Source: Peptococcaceae bacterium (GTDB lineage: Bacteria > Bacillota > Desulfitobacteriia > Desulfitobacteriales > Syntrophobotulaceae). From it: a stretch of DNA of 64,000 nucleotides. The notes under the pieces are model-generated. The model was not told the origin of the DNA and searched no databases. It was given only the letters and a program-made list of their open reading frames with translations. The position numbers were made by a program, and so were the translations under genes. The DNA lies in the NCBI GenBank assembly GCA_012517475.1, contig JAAYUV010000062.1:1-64000 (forward strand), written 5' to 3'. This document shows positions 54,504-62,699 of the stretch, piece by piece (the first letter of the stretch is position 1; each line of letters starts with the position of its first letter).

Positions 54504-55313
54504 ATGATTATTATAGGCGAAAAAATTAATGGCTCCATTCCATCAATGGGAAAAGCCATTCGGGAAAAGGATGAAGCATATATTCGTGATTGCGCTAAAA
54601 AGCAGGCCGATGCAGGAGCTACCTATCTTGACGTTTGTGCATCGGTACCGGAAGAGTTTGAAGTTGAAACATTGAAATGGTTAATCGGCTTAGTTCAGGA
54701 AGTTACCGATACACCTATTTGTGTCGATAGTCCAAGCCCGTATTCCATTGTAGCAGCATTACCCTTCTGCAAAAAAACAGGTTTGGTTAATTCCGTTTCT
54801 ATGGAAGGTGAAAAAATAGATGTAATATTCCCGGTTATCGCTGATACGAAATGGGAATGTGTAGCGCTCCTATGCGACGACAAAGGGGTCCCTCATTCGG
54901 TGGAAAAACGCTTAGAAGTGTTTGAAAATATTATGAAAAAGGCAAAAGAGTACAATATTGCTCCATCCCGCTTGTATATAGATCCATTGGTGGAAACTTT
55001 ATCTACCAATGAAGCCACCCTAACTATGTTTGCAGAATGTGCAAGAGAAATAAGAAAACGGTATCCAACCATTCATGTAACAAGCGGCTTAAGTAATATT
55101 TCATTTGGATTGCCTGCTCGGAAGCTTATCAATCAAGCATTTATGGTTTTGGCCATGAATGCCGGTATGGACAGCGCGATCGTTGACCCCACAAACAGAG
55201 ACCTGTTAGGCTTGATTTATGCCACAAAAGCTTTATTGGAACAAGATGAATATTGTTTAGAATATATCTCGGCATTTAGGGAAGGGATCATTGGACCTTT
55301 GCCAAAAGCTTAA
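54504..55313 (+). CDS. Tetrahydrofolate:corrinoid-protein methyltransferase (MtvA/AcsE-like)
   Basis: 269-residue pterin-binding TIM barrel of the dihydropteroate-synthase-like superfamily. It is the methyltransferase II of three-component systems, moving the methyl group from the methylated corrinoid protein to tetrahydrofolate. Seen: IIIGEKINGSIPSM (start of barrel), GATYLDVCAS, NSVSMEG and VTSGLSNISFGLP. GGAGGAG lies somewhat far (13 bases) from the ATG. It heads an operon with a corrinoid protein and a UroD-like methyltransferase, the composition of known vanillate or phenyl methyl ether O-demethylases. Confidence 0.88.
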   Translation: MIIIGEKINGSIPSMGKAIREKDEAYIRDCAKKQADAGATYLDVCASVPEEFEVETLKWLIGLVQEVTDTPICVDSPSPYSIVAALPFCKKTGLVNSVSMEGEKIDVIFPVIADTKWECVALLCDDKGVPHSVEKRLEVFENIMKKAKEYNIAPSRLYIDPLVETLSTNEATLTMFAECAREIRKRYPTIHVTSGLSNISFGLPARKLINQAFMVLAMNAGMDSAIVDPTNRDLLGLIYATKALLEQDEYCLEYISAFREGIIGPLPKA

Positions 55314-55378
55314 TTTACGCTCAAATTATTTAATGAGAAAGATAACAAGTACTAAATATAAAAGTAGGAGGTTTGACC

Positions 55379-56017
55379 ATGTCTAAAATTCAAGAAATCC
55401 AACAAGCAGTTGAATTCGGTAAGAAAAAAATTATCAAAGGTCTTATAGAGGAAGCATTAGCGGAAGGTTGCCAGGCAATCGATATTTTAAACCAAGGTAT
55501 GATTGAAGCAATGAGTATTGTGGGTGAAAAATTTAAAGCCGGCGAGATTTATGTTCCTGAGATGCTGGTAGCAGCCCGTGCCATGAAAGAAGGCGTTGAA
55601 ATCATAAAACCGCATTTATTAAGCGACCAGAATACTGTCGCCGGTAAATTCATTATCGGTACGGTTGAAGGTGACTTGCACGATATCGGTAAAAACCTTG
55701 TTGCGATGATGATTGAAAGTGCAGGATTTACGGTCATCGATTTAGGCGTAGACGTTGCACCGGAAAAATTTATCGAAGCAATTAAAGCGAATCCGGATTG
55801 TCGCCTTGTAGGTCTTTCCGCATTATTAACAACAACCATGCCAGCTTTAAATAAAGCAGTAGCTGCAATTATTGAAGCCGGTTTAAAGAGCCAAGTTAAG
55901 ATAATGGTCGGTGGCGCCCCTATTTCTCAAGAATTTGCAGATAAGATCGGCGCTGATGGTTTTGCAGCGGATGCCGCATCGGCCGCATCTATAGCAAAAG
56001 AATTAGTTGCTTCTTAA
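55379..56017 (+). CDS. Corrinoid (cobalamin-binding) methyl carrier protein
   Basis: 212 residues from the ATG behind TAGGAGG. An N-terminal helical cap (about 1-88) is followed by a B12-binding Rossmann domain with the cobalt-ligand histidine H101 in GDLHDIGKN and the loops GLSALLTTTM and VGGAPIS. It shuttles methyl groups between the substrate methyltransferase and methyltransferase II. Repeated reduction to Co(I) needs an activator ATPase (RamA type), which is not in the window. Confidence 0.92.
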   Translation: MSKIQEIQQAVEFGKKKIIKGLIEEALAEGCQAIDILNQGMIEAMSIVGEKFKAGEIYVPEMLVAARAMKEGVEIIKPHLLSDQNTVAGKFIIGTVEGDLHDIGKNLVAMMIESAGFTVIDLGVDVAPEKFIEAIKANPDCRLVGLSALLTTTMPALNKAVAAIIEAGLKSQVKIMVGGAPISQEFADKIGADGFAADAASAASIAKELVAS

Positions 56018-56045
56018 CTATTAAAATAATCGGGAGGCAGATAAG

Positions 56046-57194
56046 ATGAACAGTCGCGAAAGATTATTGTGTGCTTTGAATCATAAAGAACCGGACCGTA
56101 TCCCGCTCGATCTAGGAGCAGGGTGTTCATGTAAATTTACAAAGTATTTTTATGTCAAGCTTTTAGATTATTTTGGACTTAAAGAAGATATCGTTATGAA
56201 TCACATTCCTTACCAGCTTGTCTCTGCATCGGACAAAGTATTGGATCTTTTAAAATGTGATGTGCGTTCCGCCACACTCCATCCCATCCCCCAGGGCGAG
56301 AATCCTTACGCTAAGAAATGGGAAGACGAAAATAGCTATTATTATACCAATAATTGGGGAACTCAGTATAGAATGCCCAAGCATCAGGGTCTGTATTACG
56401 ACTTAGTCGGAGGTGTTTTAGAAGATGCCGAAGACGAGGAAGACGACAAGAAGTTTATATGGCCTATACCCGAAAAATTCCCTAAAGCGGATCGCAAGCA
56501 GCTGGAAGACTACCGCGCCGCAGGATTTGCCACCACGATTTCAGAGCAGTTTGGTAATGGATTTCTTCAACAAGGACCGCTGATGTGGGGCTTTGAAAAC
56601 TGGTTTGCAATGCTGGTGACCGAGCCGGAACGCTGTACTCCGTTTATGGATAAATTACTTGAAAAGAAAATAGAATACTATGATAACATTTTTGATACGT
56701 ACGGCGGACTTGTTGATGTATGCTGTGAAGCGGATGATTTTGGCACCCAGCGCGGAACATTTATTTCTCCAAAACTCATTAAAGAGATGATACTTCCTTA
56801 TCATAAGAAACTAAATGACTATATCAAGTCCAAGGGAGCCAGCCATATGACGCTGCACACCTGCGGCTCTGTTGAAGCGATAATACCGGATATCATTGAA
56901 GCAGGTTTCGATTGTCTGAATCCGGTACAAATATCTGCGGCGAATATGAGTCCCGAACACTTGAAGAAAACATACGGCAACGACATCGTATTCTGGGGCG
57001 GCGGGATCAATACGCAGGCTACTCTCCCCAATGGGACGCCTGAACAGGTTAGGGAAGAAACCAAGAGAAACATTGATATTTTCGCTAAAGATGGCGGATT
57101 TGTATTCTCTACTGTCCACAATGTACAGGATGATGTTCCAATTGAGAATTTTATTGCTATGTGGGAAACTTTCCAAGATAACTGTAAGTACTGA
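56046..57194 (+). CDS. UroD-family substrate:corrinoid methyltransferase
   Basis: 382 residues of the uroporphyrinogen-decarboxylase-like methyltransferase family (MtaA/MtbA/MtvB relatives), not haem synthesis. The zinc motif is H271-x-C273 in LHTCGSV, with a further candidate ligand late in the protein. An acidic insertion (EDAEDEEDD) sits near 125. It should demethylate a substrate such as a methoxylated aromatic or other methyl donor and pass the methyl to the corrinoid protein. The exact substrate cannot be read from the sequence. Confidence 0.87.
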   Translation: MNSRERLLCALNHKEPDRIPLDLGAGCSCKFTKYFYVKLLDYFGLKEDIVMNHIPYQLVSASDKVLDLLKCDVRSATLHPIPQGENPYAKKWEDENSYYYTNNWGTQYRMPKHQGLYYDLVGGVLEDAEDEEDDKKFIWPIPEKFPKADRKQLEDYRAAGFATTISEQFGNGFLQQGPLMWGFENWFAMLVTEPERCTPFMDKLLEKKIEYYDNIFDTYGGLVDVCCEADDFGTQRGTFISPKLIKEMILPYHKKLNDYIKSKGASHMTLHTCGSVEAIIPDIIEAGFDCLNPVQISAANMSPEHLKKTYGNDIVFWGGGINTQATLPNGTPEQVREETKRNIDIFAKDGGFVFSTVHNVQDDVPIENFIAMWETFQDNCKY

Positions 57195-57200
57195 TGATAA

Positions 57201-57256
57201 GTGGGTGAACTGTTCAAAACCGGGGGAAGCAACGGCTTCCTCGGTTTTAAACCCAC
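57201..57256 (+). terminator. Nested hairpin after the methyltransferase operon
   Basis: Inner stem AAAACCGGGGGAAGC (57216-57230) with GGCTTCCTCGGTTTT (57234-57248), enclosed by GTGGGT (57201-57206) and ACCCAC (57251-57256). A TTTT lies inside the 3' arm. It is probably a partial terminator that reduces expression of the DUF2284 gene. Confidence 0.55.
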
Positions 57257-57301
57257 CTAATGGCTTTTTCTGAAGGCATGAGAAGCAAAGGGGCTATGGA
57301 G

Positions 57302-57853
57302 ATGGAAACAATAGTAAGCAATCTGGTCAAGGATGCCCTTGCATTGAATACATCACGTGCAACAATCGTTGAAGTAGCAAAAATACAGTTTAATGAAGAC
57401 TTAAGAAAGCTATGTGAACAGAATTCATGCGGATCTTACAATAAGAATTGGATGTGTCCTCCGGCAGTGGGTTCCATCAACGATTTGCGTGAGCGATTCA
57501 CGGAATTTAAACAAGGCCTGTTGTTCCAGACTGTACATCTCTTAGAAGATTCTCTTGATTGGGAAGGGATGCAAGAAGGAAAGAATAAGCATACCGAGAT
57601 ATTCCGGGAGATCCTTGAGATGATGGAGAATAACTACAACTTCAATAAAATTCTTCCATTTAATGCAGGCCCCTGTACTTATTGTCCCAAATGCTTCTAT
57701 CTTGTTGGAGAAAAGTGCCGGTTTCCCCAGAAAGCAGTATCCTCTGTTGAAGCCAACGGAATTGACGTAATGGCCTTGGTCAAAGAATGCGGGATTCCTT
57801 ATAATAATGGTAAAAATACAGTTTCTTATGTATCACTGATACTGTTTAAATAG
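57302..57853 (+). CDS. DUF2284 metal-binding protein
   Basis: 183 residues from the ATG behind AAAGGGG; other in-frame ATGs upstream (57260, 57278, 57296) have worse sites. Cysteines cluster as CGSYNKNWMCPP (about residues 43-54) and CTYCPKCFYLVGEKCRFP in the second half, a ferredoxin-like pattern suggesting one or two metal or Fe-S sites. DUF2284 proteins are found beside corrinoid methyltransferases; a role in electron supply or corrinoid reactivation is a guess. Confidence 0.8.
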   Translation: METIVSNLVKDALALNTSRATIVEVAKIQFNEDLRKLCEQNSCGSYNKNWMCPPAVGSINDLRERFTEFKQGLLFQTVHLLEDSLDWEGMQEGKNKHTEIFREILEMMENNYNFNKILPFNAGPCTYCPKCFYLVGEKCRFPQKAVSSVEANGIDVMALVKECGIPYNNGKNTVSYVSLILFK

Positions 57854-57855
57854 AA

Positions 57856-58080
57856 ATGTTTTCAGTTCTAAGGAGATATGATTATGGTACTTCTTCCAGG
57901 GAGATTAATGGGACATTAGCGGAAATAAAAAAGGAAATCACTGAAGTATTTGCGCTTATTTCAAACTTCGGTAATATAAGCCAGGCGCAGGCTGCCCATA
58001 CTCAAGAGTTTGCGTCAGGAAGTCAACGATTAATAGAACTGGCGGAAAGACTTACTGTTATCTCTCAATCCTTGCTGTGA
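57856..58080 (+). pseudogene. Remnant of a chemoreceptor-like coiled-coil protein
   Basis: 74-codon frame. From about residue 17 it reads INGTLAEIKKEITEVFALISNFGNISQAQAAHTQEFA in part, resembling the C-terminal coiled coil of methyl-accepting signalling proteins. The first 15 residues look like unrelated sequence, and the best ribosome site (AAGGAGATATG) points to a different frame that stops after 11 codons. It is therefore probably a truncated gene, though a small coiled-coil protein is possible. Confidence 0.4.
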
Positions 58081-58085
58081 CCATA

Positions 58086-58147
58086 TTGACTGAAAAAATG
58101 AAAAATGCTATGGTAATAATTGAAACAAGTATATACAGGGGTATACC
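58086..58147 (+). promoter_or_regulatory. Amidohydrolase promoter with GTATATAC operator
   Basis: TTGACT (58086-58091) and TATGGT (58109-58114), 17-base spacer, followed by AGTATATACAGG (58128-58139) and GGTATACC (58140-58147). The operator lies just after the expected start point. Confidence 0.55.
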
Positions 58148-58155
58148 GATCAAAG

Positions 58156-59091
58156 ATGTTAATTGATGCTCATATTCATATATCCCTGAATGGCAGGGAT
58201 TTTGCAGCATCCCGTAAGATGCATCAGACAAGTAACAACGACATCATCAAAAATCAATTAAATGAATACAAAAAGTTAGGAATATACCTGCTGCGGGATG
58301 GGGGCGATAATTTAAACATATCTTTCCGGGCCAGAGAGATTGCCCGTGAAGAGGGGATGATCCTGAGAACCCCGGTTTATGCTATTTACAAACGGGGAAC
58401 TTACGGGAGCTTTCTGGGTAAACCAATTACGGATCTTGATGAGTTTGATCAGGAATTCAAAAATTTACTTCGTTTTCAGCCTGATCACTTAAAAATTATA
58501 TTAACGGGTTTGGCAGATTTCAATTCCTTCGGAAAGATTGATGGGATAGCTTTTCATGATCAACAGCTTTACCATATGGTACAAAGCGCAAAAGACAAAG
58601 ATTTACCGGTAATGGTTCATGCCAACTCTGCAAAAGCAGTTCAAATGGCCGTCAGGGCAGGTGCAGATACAATTGAACATGGATATTACCTTGGTGAAGA
58701 AGAATTATATCAAATGGCTGAACAAGGAACAATCTGGATACCGACATTAGCGCCAATCGGAAACCTAATTGCTTATAACGATTCCAGACATCAAAGTCAA
58801 ATGGATAATATCTTAAAGATATATGAGTCCCAAACAGAAAAAGTAATAAGAGCAAATCAAATTGGCGTAAAAATAGCAGTCGGCAGTGATGCCGGTTCCC
58901 GGTGTGTGAATCACGGTCAGGGTTTTTGGGATGAAGTTTTTTATCTTACTCAAGCGGGACTAAAAAAAGAAGAAGTGTTAAAGGACTCATTTGTTAACGG
59001 GATTCAGGCCTTAGGCCTTAGGAAAGATGAATTGGATTGTTGTTTCAAGGACGTTAATAATGTAATAAATCCGGGTTTAGAGGGAATGTAA
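58156..59091 (+). CDS. Amidohydrolase-family protein
   Basis: 311-residue metal-dependent TIM-barrel hydrolase of the imidazolonepropionase/prolidase-like group. Metal ligands: DAHIHI at the N-terminus, VMVHANS, TIEHGYYL and the late aspartate in VGSDAGSR. The start at 58156 is preferred; an earlier in-frame TTG (58120) would put the operator inside the coding region. It ends one base into the next gene (ATGTAATG), so the two are translationally coupled. It might hydrolyse an amide or cyclic amide of a methylated substrate; this is inference. Confidence 0.82.
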   Translation: MLIDAHIHISLNGRDFAASRKMHQTSNNDIIKNQLNEYKKLGIYLLRDGGDNLNISFRAREIAREEGMILRTPVYAIYKRGTYGSFLGKPITDLDEFDQEFKNLLRFQPDHLKIILTGLADFNSFGKIDGIAFHDQQLYHMVQSAKDKDLPVMVHANSAKAVQMAVRAGADTIEHGYYLGEEELYQMAEQGTIWIPTLAPIGNLIAYNDSRHQSQMDNILKIYESQTEKVIRANQIGVKIAVGSDAGSRCVNHGQGFWDEVFYLTQAGLKKEEVLKDSFVNGIQALGLRKDELDCCFKDVNNVINPGLEGM

Positions 59092-59756
59092 TGAAAACAG
59101 CCATTATCTGCTGCGAGAACCTAAAATATGAATTAATCAAAACCTTAAAAAAATCAGGAAGTTCTATTCCTGTGATCTGGATTTCATCCGATTATCACAT
59201 TAATTCCGACAGGTTAAGAGAAAAGCTGCAACAAGAAATTGACCAGCTTCAAGATTTTGAAAAGATTTTGTTAGGTTTTGGGTGTTGCGGGAATTCCGTT
59301 ATTGGCTTAACAGCAACAACGGCGGATTTGGTTATCCCCAAAGCGCACGATTGCATTGAAATTTTATTAAGCCGGAGGAATAAAAAGTTTAAACGCAGGG
59401 CGAGTACCTATTTCTTGAGTAAGGGATGGCTTCAGAGTGACAAAGGGATTATCCAGGAACATAAACGTTTAGTGGAACGATATGGGGAAGTAAAAGCAAA
59501 AAATATATTAAAAATTATGCTGAACCAATACTATTCTTTGATGTTTATTGATTCCGGCGTATCGGATAAGGCTGAACTTGATCGACTGCTGAAGACTTCA
59601 GAACAGTTTGCAGCGGCGGCTAATTTGGAACTGATGGTAGAAAAAGGTGGTTATTGGCTGCTGAAAGCACTGGTTCAGGGATTATTCGAAAAAGACTTTA
59701 TCATAATAAAAAAAGGAGAGACCGTACCAATGACAGCTTTTATGTCCTCCGGTTAA
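59091..59756 (+). CDS. DUF1638 protein
   Basis: 221 residues. Features: IICCENLKYEL at the start, LLGFGCCGNSVIGL with paired cysteines, and VIPKAHDCIEILLSR. These match DUF1638, a family of unknown function that occurs beside corrinoid methyltransferase genes in methanogens and anaerobic bacteria. The conserved Cys and His residues suggest metal or corrinoid contact. It overlaps the amidohydrolase stop codon, so the two probably work together. Confidence 0.78.
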   Translation: MKTAIICCENLKYELIKTLKKSGSSIPVIWISSDYHINSDRLREKLQQEIDQLQDFEKILLGFGCCGNSVIGLTATTADLVIPKAHDCIEILLSRRNKKFKRRASTYFLSKGWLQSDKGIIQEHKRLVERYGEVKAKNILKIMLNQYYSLMFIDSGVSDKAELDRLLKTSEQFAAAANLELMVEKGGYWLLKALVQGLFEKDFIIIKKGETVPMTAFMSSG

Positions 59757-59773
59757 GTAAAGAATATATTTTT

Positions 59774-59802
59774 TTAACCTCGTTAGTATATACAGGTATA
59801 TT
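59774..59802 (+). promoter_or_regulatory. cooS promoter with GTATATAC operator
   Basis: TTAACC (59774-59779) and TATATT (59797-59802), 17-base spacer, with AGTATATACAGG (59785-59796) filling the spacer. A bound repressor would block polymerase directly. Confidence 0.6.
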
Positions 59803-59847
59803 ATTATATAGCACATTTACATAAATACTTTGGAGGAGGAAACAGGG

Positions 59848-61797
59848 ATGGATGAAAACTTAAGATCTGTAGATTTAGCGGCGCAAGAACTTTTTCAAAA
59901 AGCAAGCGAGGATAATATCGAAACGCTCTGGGATAGAAAAGCTGCTTTGAAAACGCAATGTGGTTTTGGGGAACAGGGAGTTTGCTGCCGAATTTGTAAT
60001 ATGGGACCATGCAGGGTTAGTCCGGTCCCGGGAAAAGGCGTTCAGCGCGGAATCTGCGGCGCGACTGCAGATGTTATTGCTTCCAGGCATTTTGCCAGAA
60101 TGGTTGCGGGAGGGGCATCTGCCCACTCTGACCATGGCAGGAATATCGCCCATATTTTGCATATGGCCGGAGAGAATGGAAATTATAAGGTTCGCGATGA
60201 AAAGAAACTATTGGAAGTAGCAGGTAGGTGGGGTATTTCTACTGAAGGAAAGAGCATCGATTCTCTGGCGCATGAAGTTGCCGAGGCAGCTTTAAATGAA
60301 TTTGGAAAACCTTTTGGAAGTATGACTTTACCGCCGAGCGTGCCTGAACAAAGAAAAAAAGTATGGGAAGAAAATAAGATTGTTCCCAGAGCCATAGACA
60401 GAGAAGTTGTCTCGATCATGCATGCAACCACCATGGGTTGTACCGCCGATGCCGACAGCATGATCAATTTAGCCATGAGGACATCCATGACGGACGGTTG
60501 GGGCGGGTCATATATCGGCACGGAGTTTAGCGATATTTTATTCGGTACACCGGTTCCGCGTGAAATCGAAGCCAATCTGGGCGTTATCCAAAAAAATATG
60601 GTCAATATTGTCTTACATGGACATGAACCCAGTCTTTCCGAAATGGTAGTACTGGCATCCGAAGATCCTGAAATAAAAACTTTAGCGACTAAAGCCGGTG
60701 CGGAAGGCATTAACCTGGTGGGTATATGCTGTACCGGAAATGAAGTCACCATGAGACATGGCGTAAAGATTGCCGGCAATTTTCACCAGCAGGAACTTGC
60801 AGTTTTAACCGGGGCGATCGAAGCCGTAATTGTTGATGTCCAATGTATATTCCCTGCCTTAGCCAATTTAACCCGGTGTTTTCATACGAAATTTATAACG
60901 ACTTCCCCTTTGGCAAAGATAACTGGGGCTACGCATATAGAATTTAATGAAGAACATGCTTATGAGAGTGCGAAAAGTATAATCAGGGAAGCAGTTGAGA
61001 ACTTCAAAAACAGGAAACAGGATAGAGTTCAAATTCCTCAATATAAATCTCAAGGTACTGTGGGTTATAGCAATCGTGCGATTATTGGGCAGTTGGACAG
61101 AGTAGTAAATTCCTATACGGATAAGCCGGGAACATTTAAGCCGCTCGCCGATTGTTTGGTATCCGGAGTTTTAAGGGGAGCTGTCGGGGTTGTAGGTTGC
61201 AATAATCCTAAAGTAAAGAGTGACTACGGGCACCTTGAGATTATAAAGAGAATGATAGCGAATGATGTCATTGTCGTCGTTACGGGCTGTGCCGCTCAGG
61301 CAGCCGCCAAAGCAGGACTCTTAAGCAAAGATGCGGCAACGAAGTACTGTGGAGAAGGTCTGCGTAAGGTATGTGAGCTCGCGGATATTCCGCCTGTTCT
61401 CCATATGGGTTCCTGTGTGGATATCAGCCGTATTCTGGAACTCGTTGGAGAAGTAGCCAAAATACTTCATTTGGATATGAGTGAATTGCCTGTTATTGGA
61501 GCGGCTCCCGAATGGATGTCGGAAAAAGCGGTAGCTATTGGAACCTATGTTGTAAGCTCAGGTCTTGATGCTTTTCTCGGTGTAGTGCCTCCGGTCACGG
61601 GTAGTCTCGAAGTCACAGATATTCTGACCAATAGAATTGAAAACTGGGTTGGCGGTAAGTTCTATTTTGAGACTGACCCGGTTGTCGCTGCTGAGAAAAT
61701 GTTGGCCAGGATCGAAGAAAAGCGAGCGAAGGTAGAAGAGATTGCCTTACAACGGATGAACATTACAAAGTACGATGATCTAAGCCCGGGCTTTTAA
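59848..61797 (+). CDS. cooS: Anaerobic CO dehydrogenase catalytic subunit
   Basis: 649-residue Ni-Fe CO dehydrogenase interconverting CO and CO2. All cluster ligands are present: C38, C46, C47, C50 and C55 in the N-terminal Fe-S region, and the C-cluster set H259, C295, C333, C451, C481, C523 aligning with CODH-II of Carboxydothermus. The ATG follows TTTGGAGGAGG. It leads cooS-cooC-ATPase-acsD, which places it in the acetyl-CoA synthase branch (AcsA) rather than as a stand-alone CO oxidiser. The acsB gene is beyond the window. Confidence 0.96.
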   Translation: MDENLRSVDLAAQELFQKASEDNIETLWDRKAALKTQCGFGEQGVCCRICNMGPCRVSPVPGKGVQRGICGATADVIASRHFARMVAGGASAHSDHGRNIAHILHMAGENGNYKVRDEKKLLEVAGRWGISTEGKSIDSLAHEVAEAALNEFGKPFGSMTLPPSVPEQRKKVWEENKIVPRAIDREVVSIMHATTMGCTADADSMINLAMRTSMTDGWGGSYIGTEFSDILFGTPVPREIEANLGVIQKNMVNIVLHGHEPSLSEMVVLASEDPEIKTLATKAGAEGINLVGICCTGNEVTMRHGVKIAGNFHQQELAVLTGAIEAVIVDVQCIFPALANLTRCFHTKFITTSPLAKITGATHIEFNEEHAYESAKSIIREAVENFKNRKQDRVQIPQYKSQGTVGYSNRAIIGQLDRVVNSYTDKPGTFKPLADCLVSGVLRGAVGVVGCNNPKVKSDYGHLEIIKRMIANDVIVVVTGCAAQAAAKAGLLSKDAATKYCGEGLRKVCELADIPPVLHMGSCVDISRILELVGEVAKILHLDMSELPVIGAAPEWMSEKAVAIGTYVVSSGLDAFLGVVPPVTGSLEVTDILTNRIENWVGGKFYFETDPVVAAEKMLARIEEKRAKVEEIALQRMNITKYDDLSPGF

Positions 61798-61862
61798 GAG
61801 ATATTTAAGTAATTACTCAAAATATAGAGGTATAAAATGAATAATCAAGTTAGGGTGATGTC

Positions 61863-62633
61863 ATGAAAATAGCAATTACGGGTAAAGGCGGCGTTGGCAA
61901 GACAACTTTTGCTGCCATCTTAAGTAGGTTGTATGCGGCTGAAGGTTACAGGGTATTGGCAGTAGATGCGGATCCTGACGCAAATCTCGCCTTGGCTTTG
62001 GGTTTTCCGGAAGAAATCATTGCTAAAATAATCCCGATTGCTGAGATGAAGGAGATGATTGCCGAAAGAACCAATACGCCGTCAGATTCCTTTGGAAAAA
62101 TGTTTAAGCTGAATCCCCAGGTTGATGATATTCCGGAAAAGTACTGTACAGAGTATAACGGTGTAAAACTTTTAACCATGGGAACGGTCGAGACCGGCGG
62201 CAGCGGTTGTGTTTGTCCGGAACATGTGCTGTTAAAAAAGCTCACCTCACATCTGGTACTGCAAAATAAGGATGTTGTCATCATGGACATGGAAGCTGGG
62301 ATTGAGCATCTGGGAAGAGGAACCGCCCAAGGGGTTAATGCCTTTATTGTAGTCGTAGAACCAGGGGCCAGGAGCCTTCAGACTTACGACAAAGTGAAAA
62401 AACTTGCTCAGGATTTAGGCGTTCCAAAGGTTTTCGCCGTGGGCAATAAGGTGAAAAATCAATCGGATAGGGAGTATATACTCAAATATTTAGACGCCAA
62501 TACCTGTTTGGGATTTATTTCATACAGCGAAGAGGTGGTTAACTCCGACCGGCCGGATCAATCTCCTTTTACGAATGCCAAGACGGTTGAAGAAGTCAAA
62601 GTGATAAAACAGCAGCTTAGTCTGGTGACATAA
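61863..62633 (+). CDS. cooC: CO dehydrogenase nickel-insertion ATPase
   Basis: 256-residue MinD/ParA-type ATPase that loads nickel into the CODH C-cluster. The deviant Walker A is KGGVGKTT (8-15), and the metal-binding CxC pair is C116/C118 (SGCVCPEH). VIMDMEAGIEHLGRGT is the Walker B/switch region typical of CooC. It lies 65 bases after cooS, with AGGGTG before the ATG. Confidence 0.93.
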   Translation: MKIAITGKGGVGKTTFAAILSRLYAAEGYRVLAVDADPDANLALALGFPEEIIAKIIPIAEMKEMIAERTNTPSDSFGKMFKLNPQVDDIPEKYCTEYNGVKLLTMGTVETGGSGCVCPEHVLLKKLTSHLVLQNKDVVIMDMEAGIEHLGRGTAQGVNAFIVVVEPGARSLQTYDKVKKLAQDLGVPKVFAVGNKVKNQSDREYILKYLDANTCLGFISYSEEVVNSDRPDQSPFTNAKTVEEVKVIKQQLSLVT

Positions 62634-62699
62634 AGAGAATCGGCATTATGGTATTCAAGGTGGAACAAACAAAAGGACACCGTCGAAGGGGGTAATAAG

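Noticed and set aside
56046-57194. Calling the UroD-family gene hemE
   Set aside because: It sits in a corrinoid methyltransferase operon and carries the HxC zinc motif of MtaA/MtvB-type enzymes; no haem genes are nearby.
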